Source: Panorpa germanica (taxonomy: Eukaryota > Arthropoda > Insecta > Mecoptera > Panorpidae). Taken from it: a stretch of 64,000 bases of DNA. Shown in pieces: positions 58,950 to 64,000 of the stretch. The DNA is taken from positions 7,874,001 through 7,938,000 of the forward strand of contig OY783212.1 of the NCBI GenBank assembly GCA_963678705.1, given 5' to 3'. Positions within the stretch are counted from its first letter, which is position 1, and each line of letters begins with the position of its first letter. Under the pieces are notes generated by a model. It did not search any database and had not been told where the DNA came from. It saw only the letters and a list, made by a program, of their open reading frames with translations. A program made the translations under genes and the position numbers.

Positions 58950-61272
58950 ATTATAAAGAATTATTAAATACAACTCTGCTACTAATTATCTTCATATATA
59001 TCTTTTTATTTTAATGACATCTGCAGATGTTATATTATGGGCAAAATATTACACTTTTTTTTTTATATATTAAATTTTTTTTTATTTTATTAAAGTTATG
59101 ATGGATGATGGTTTCTACACCGATAATTACCAAAAATAATGAAGTCAAGTATTTGGAAGTTTACTTCAAATTAGTACTTGATAGATAAAGTTTACGGAAC
59201 TAACAAAGTTGGTGCTTCTCTTGATCTCAAGAGAAATTGATTAGTCCAGTTTAATTAATGTTAGTTCAAGATTATTCAAGTTATGTTAACATAGTAACCA
59301 CTACTCGCACTATTAATTTGTGGTGTGTTTGTGAAAACAGTTCTCGTAACTCAAATACTAGTTAATCAAAAGTGTAAATTAATTAGAAGCGTTTATGAAT
59401 CCTTAATAAAACTTGTTGGAGTCAAGATATTGATGTATTTATTTACTTTAGAGAATTAAGATAAATTATCAACGCATGTATGTTAATCATTTAAGGTATT
59501 GTAAATGAAGTAATGTTAATATCGTAGAAACGTCACAAATAAGTAGAAATAAGTGGTATATTTTCTATGCTTAGTTGTTAACAAAATTTATTTTTTGCTC
59601 ACATAATCATCAAAACACATAGTGGGGTATAAGGACTGCCAACATAGTAGGAGGTATTAATAATTACTACTAGATTTTAGGTTATTTATATTTTAAGATC
59701 CGTATTCATGGTATATTTGTATCTTTAACTTGCACAAGAACGTACTCTCTTGTAACTAACTTACTTTTATTTTTTAAAAGAGAGTCATTCTATTTGTGTA
59801 CTGAGAAATCATTCTAGTTTCATGCTATGAACAGAACACATTAATTAAAAATTTAACTTTATATTTTTATTTTAAATTTATAATTATCAATTCAATATAT
59901 TATATTCTAAATTAAATAAAACACCAAAATAAAAACCTTACCAAATTGTATTTCTTTGAATATAACCTAAAGAACTTAAAGCTACTGAAGTTTTCAATGT
60001 TATAACAAAATTCATGACAGAGTTAATCGATAATAAGTCTTAGCATAAGCAGTAAAATTTGGTACGATTTCATACACAATTTAACTGCGTATTTTAGTAA
60101 TAGAGAAAAATCCCAAAAAAGATTCCAATACACAAACCTTAAAAATAATACTGGTCGTTTTTGAAAGATGGTGGATCATTAAATAAATAAAATTGAAGGG
60201 GTGGTGAACGATGTAATTATACCCACGTAACTCTAGATGAAAAAACTCTAGAGGCGGTGAAAGTAATGGAAGTGCAGCGAGAAAAGTACACTGCTGTATA
60301 TCTGCTGGTGTAATATTTCATGCATAGTGTTATGAATTTATGAAAAATTCATTTTGTTTTTTAATTAAACCAGACAACAAATTCTATAGCACATGAGATT
60401 TCAATTGGATGTTGGGTGCAATATGGGAAGTAGTTCATATAACCGTGCGGGGTCTGTGCGGCACATTTCAATGCTGATTAATGACAAAGTCTGATGAGGT
60501 AAACTAGCGTCCACGTTCGCCATATTTAATGTTTCTTAAATTACTTGAATCAAAAAGTTTTGCCTAAGAAACATTAACCCAATAGCTTCAGCTAAATATT
60601 TGCGACGATATTGACTGTAGGTTTATATTTTATTGTAAAAATGTGATATGTAATAAATATCGTTAATGCAATAAATGATACATAACAAAATTAAATACTA
60701 CTCGTATAATAGTAATAACTCAATAAAGCTTTTTAAATTGTTATATCTATTATTAACTCTTTTGTCTGAAGAGTTTAATCCTCTTTACGTGTCATTTAAG
60801 TTTCATTATTTTTACAATAAAATAAAATAATGCTTCTTACATTTAATTATGTAAGAAAAGTGCAACTCAAATAAAATAAATACCACTTTCATCTTGGAAC
60901 TTGCATTATACGATTTCAAACAGAATCACGAAACAAAAAAAGACATTTTCATCTATATATGTATCTGCATCTATGTTAAAAGAATTCTAAATTTACGTGG
61001 GACATGGACGTCAGTACGATCAAATAATACAAAGAGCTTTTTATTAAACAATGGAAAAATAGTATAAATCACATTTTTAAACGAAATCCTTTAAATCTCT
61101 TAAAAGTTTTTATATAAAAACTATAAAAAATATTCAACTTTATTATTTTATGCAAATTGAGGAAAATTCTATTCTGATCAAAAGAGTTTTTATAAACGAA
61201 AAGACGGTTCGGTTGGTTATTTGAATAACAATATACTGCATTATTGTCATTACTGAATTGTTTTACATAAAT
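58950..61272. other. Gene-free stretch
   Basis: A small hairpin CTCTAGATG-AAAAAA-CTCTAGAGG lies near 60232-60253. A GC-richer spot at 60440-60475 has no frame. Nothing else supported. Confidence 0.4.
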
Positions 61273-61286
61273 GCATATACATATAC

Positions 61287-61377
<91 letters not shown>

Positions 61378-61378
61378 C
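61273..61378. repeat. Compound (ATACAT)n-(TA)n microsatellite
   Basis: About four CATATA/ATACAT hexamers lead into more than 30 TA units with one G interruption at about 61363. Confidence 0.97.
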
Positions 61379-62435
61379 AATATATATTTGGAAAAAATGG
61401 TATGTAATTGCTTGTGACATGCAATGTCATCTGAATGAGAAACAAATAACAAAACAGTACGGAAGTATTTTCAGATTAACCCAGTAAAGAATACATCTTA
61501 CTTAGTCAAAAGAGCCGAATATTAGTAGTATAATGATTTAGATTTCTTAAAAGAGTTATATTGCATCTATTCACAATTGCATTACAGCCTTTTGAAATTA
61601 TCTCTTTTTTTAATTTCTTAAGATTCACTTAAAATTATTTCATATTCAAGAAGACTGACCCAGTATACAACCAGCCCAATAACCATCCGTGGATAGAGGC
61701 AAATGATGAACACAGGCAATCGAAATTTACAGCGAAGTTTTTATGTCTCTCCTTCTTAATTTTCTACACAAGACTTTGATGTCCAATCAATAGCCATATT
61801 TATCTGTTATTTTCATTATTTACAATAAAATATAAAATAACAAGTTGTTCCTTTACTATAAGTTTAACATATCAATAAACAGAGGTCACACTTTATAACG
61901 TTAATTATTGCAATGTGAATTAAGAAAACGCAACAATTCGTCACACTGGTAAATATATATATAACATTTTATATATTACAATCTAGTTCTCTTTAAATCT
62001 CGAGTAAATTTTTGGAGAATATATAACAATGTATAGAATAATAGAGACCACACCCACTGTAATTTTATATTTATTATGTAGTTCAGGAATCGAAATCTGC
62101 AATGTTTGCAATTTCCTTACGGCTTTATTTCCATCCGAATCGAAAAAATATTTTAATTAAACTTAATAGACGCCATAGTAGATAGCATCACATCATTCCT
62201 CGGTTGAATAAAACCACGTAACTACGCGACACAAACAACAAATCGTAATGACTACATGTAGTTACCACCTTACCTTTGTTTTTTTATTTCAAATTATTGT
62301 GTTGATAAAACAAGGACAGACATAGATCTACGAGTACACCTGAACATAACTAATGGAGCGTATTACGAGACCCATTTCCCGTTACCACCCACTAGAAGCT
62401 CACAGACACCCTTCGCACTCACCACAATACATTTG
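61379..62435. other. Gene-free stretch upstream of a promoter candidate
   Basis: AT-rich; becomes GC-richer after about 62330. Confidence 0.4.
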
Positions 62436-62478
62436 TCACGTGATCTCGTTATAAATAGTTCAATTACCTGAGGTTTCA
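62436..62478 (+). promoter_or_regulatory. Candidate core promoter: E-box plus TATA box
   Basis: TCACGTGA, a palindromic CACGTG E-box, at 62436-62443 is followed by TATAAATA at 62450-62457 and a TTTCACA initiator-like site whose A is at 62478, about 28 bp beyond the TATA start. The downstream 60 bp are GC-richer and contain only tiny frames (ATGGCGCTCTAG), as in a 5' UTR. The driven gene would lie to the right. Confidence 0.33.
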
Positions 62479-62718
62479 CACACGGGCATCAGAGGATGGC
62501 GCTCTAGTAGCTTGGCGCTCGGTGAAGCAGGAAGATAATGGCATAAAATATTACCGTATCGGATTTCTTTATTGAAATAAATACGATGGTATTACAGTTA
62601 ATTGTATCTGATAAAAATAATTAATGTATATGTTTTTTTTATTTATCGGTTTTTACATTTTAGGTGAATAAATTGTTGCAGTAGAATTAAGTGTAAAGCA
62701 TTTTAAATTTGTTTTCAA

Positions 62719-63076
62719 CGTCGGTGAAGTACGCATCCGATTCGATAGCAGTCGATTCGGACTAGTGTAGAACCTATTAACCTATGAACCTATTAAGTAG
62801 TTAACCTATTTATAAAAAAAAATATCATTAAATAATGAGGTTTTAGATGTTCGTTTGTGTTTTATTTTCCTATATTAAAACAGCAATATAAGACACTAAT
62901 TGGTGAATTTATACATTATATAATAATATTTAAGTTACTTAATACTTCTACAGTCTATTATCACTTAAATATTTGCTTAAATGTTCCGATAAGCCATGTA
63001 ATTTAAAGTTCGATTTAACACCGAATTAATTTTGATTTACACCACTAGTCCGAATCGGCTGCGTACTTCACCGACG
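62719..63076. mobile_element. 358-bp MITE with 10-bp direct repeats
   Basis: The left end is CGTCGGTGAAGTACGCATCC; the reverse complement of the right end is CGTCGGTGAAGTACGCAGCC, followed in both by GATTCG and, after a short insertion on the left, GACTAGTG. TTGTTTTCAA occurs at 62709-62718 and 63077-63086. Because the ends are partly ambiguous, the duplication could be 6 to 10 bp. No coding frame; the interior has AACCTATTAA repeats at 62770-62800. Confidence 0.85.
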
Positions 63077-63086
63077 TTGTTTTCAA

Positions 63087-63092
63087 GTAAGT
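63087..63092 (+). other. Candidate splice donor beside the MITE
   Basis: TTTTCAA|GTAAGT abuts the right target duplication. With an acceptor-like CATTTTAG at 62663, or the promoter at 62450, it could end a 5'-UTR exon into which the MITE inserted. Confidence 0.25.
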
Positions 63093-63919
63093 GTGTTTTC
63101 TTTCTCCACACAATAGTATATCATTTTTCCTTATCTGGTTTTTGTAAACTAAAGTATAATATTTAATTTGTTCTTTATCTCCGTAAATTGTGTAGAATTT
63201 TATAAGAAAGATTGAGTTACATAGGCTATATTAAGAAAATATATAAGATGAAGACGCACATCGCAATAACATCTTAGTTATTGATCCTGTAAGAATCATC
63301 CAAGTGAATAAGGTTTCCAGTAGAATAGTTTTAATGATTTGATACTTAACGAGTCTACTAAGTTTCTAATTTTAGGATGAATGTTATTTTACTTGTCTCA
63401 AGAAATATAATGTAAACAATGATGAGTTTTAGATGAGGTTACGTGTTTTAGTTACTGCTCCAGTGTTTATGTGGTATTGCGTAGATAAAATGGACATTGA
63501 CTGTTCTTATTAAGAGGCGATCCCAAACCATGTTATACTTGTAACCTAAATTGGTTATTAATAGAACAAATTTACATCATTTATTTATAATTCATAATAA
63601 ATGGTGTCTCAAATTTTGCAAAAATATCATCTTTGGAAATTTATAGACATAGAATGGAAGCGAAGAATACATTTAGGTGTTGCTTAAATAGTAATGATTT
63701 AGAGCCTACTTTTGCGTTTACTTAAAAAAAAATTAATTACAAAAATAGTGTCACGACGGAGTTAACAACGACAAAACTGTCTGGCGCTTTACGTTTATAA
63801 TGATAAAAGTATATAAATTATAGGGAAAAAAACAGCACAGTGGGAAGAGCATTCTCCGGGCCAGAGCTGTATTTGCTGCGATTGATTGTATCAAAGATGT
63901 GATGTGAGAGTTCAGAAAT
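63093..63919. other. Possible intron start; no gene seen
   Basis: AT-rich; nothing supported. Confidence 0.4.
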
Positions 63920-63985
63920 ATCATAAAATTATTAGGCAGTGTTGTAGTTCACATATACGAAGCCACGACACTATAAAAACTGAAA
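63920..63985. repeat. Dispersed repeat, copy 2 of 2
   Basis: ATAAAATTATTAGGCAGTG, TTGTAGTTCACATATACGA and GCCACGAC align with 56523-56590. Confidence 0.5.
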
Positions 63986-64000
63986 ACAATAGTAGAAAAT

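Noticed and set aside
61069-61452. Two overlapping frames with Tyr-Ile and Cys-Ile repeats
   Set aside because: Translation of the compound TA/ATACAT microsatellite.
1-64000. CRISPR arrays, bacterial operons, phage or virus genes
   Set aside because: No spaced identical repeats, no tightly packed genes, and no recognisable viral reading frame; eukaryotic features dominate.

Overview
The window looks like AT-rich arthropod, most likely insect, nuclear DNA (roughly 30% G+C by eye). It has one clear animal-type gene, sparse exon-like islands with GT/AG splice signals, many short terminal-inverted-repeat (TIR) elements, non-LTR retrotransposon debris and long (TA)n microsatellites. Nothing indicates bacterial, viral or organellar DNA. 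I cannot name the species or order.

Layout. Positions 1-1115 hold a deleted, frame-broken non-LTR retrotransposon (ORF1 tail, then endonuclease). Positions 4578-5251 carry a hAT-type MITE and other transposon ends. The only confident intact gene is 7691-9757 on the minus strand: an intronless 688-residue SLC15/POT-family (PEPT-like) membrane transporter. It keeps the family fold signals but has lost almost every residue known to couple protons and bind peptide. A small TIR element sits about 190 bp upstream of its start codon.

From 10 to 16 kb there are MITEs, a mariner transposase fragment, a retrotransposon 3' tail and a 480-bp hAT element with a perfect 8-bp target duplication. A strong candidate first coding exon (plus strand, 16105-16185) follows. 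From 18 to 34 kb the DNA is gene-poor and repeat-rich: a 334-bp fold-back element at 20.7 kb, a convergent pair of TA-flanked MITEs at 26 kb, a degraded retrotransposon at 27.9-28.5 kb and the first of three copies of a 620-645-bp TIR family.

Four short islands on the minus strand (24.1, 34.3, 39.3 and 49.7 kb) stand out by composition, open frame and splice or poly(A) signals. They may be exons of one or more genes with long introns. The 49.7-kb and 39.3-kb islands are phase-compatible if spliced together. None has a recognised function.

From 50 to 64 kb there are another TIR element, a 5'-truncated retrotransposon copy with a 14-bp target duplication, the third copy of the 640-bp family, and at 62.4-63.1 kb an E-box/TATA promoter candidate followed by a 358-bp MITE inserted beside a good splice donor. 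Apart from the transporter the window is best read as intergenic or intronic DNA shaped by small DNA transposons; no operon-like gene cooperation is visible. All alignments and counts were made by eye.
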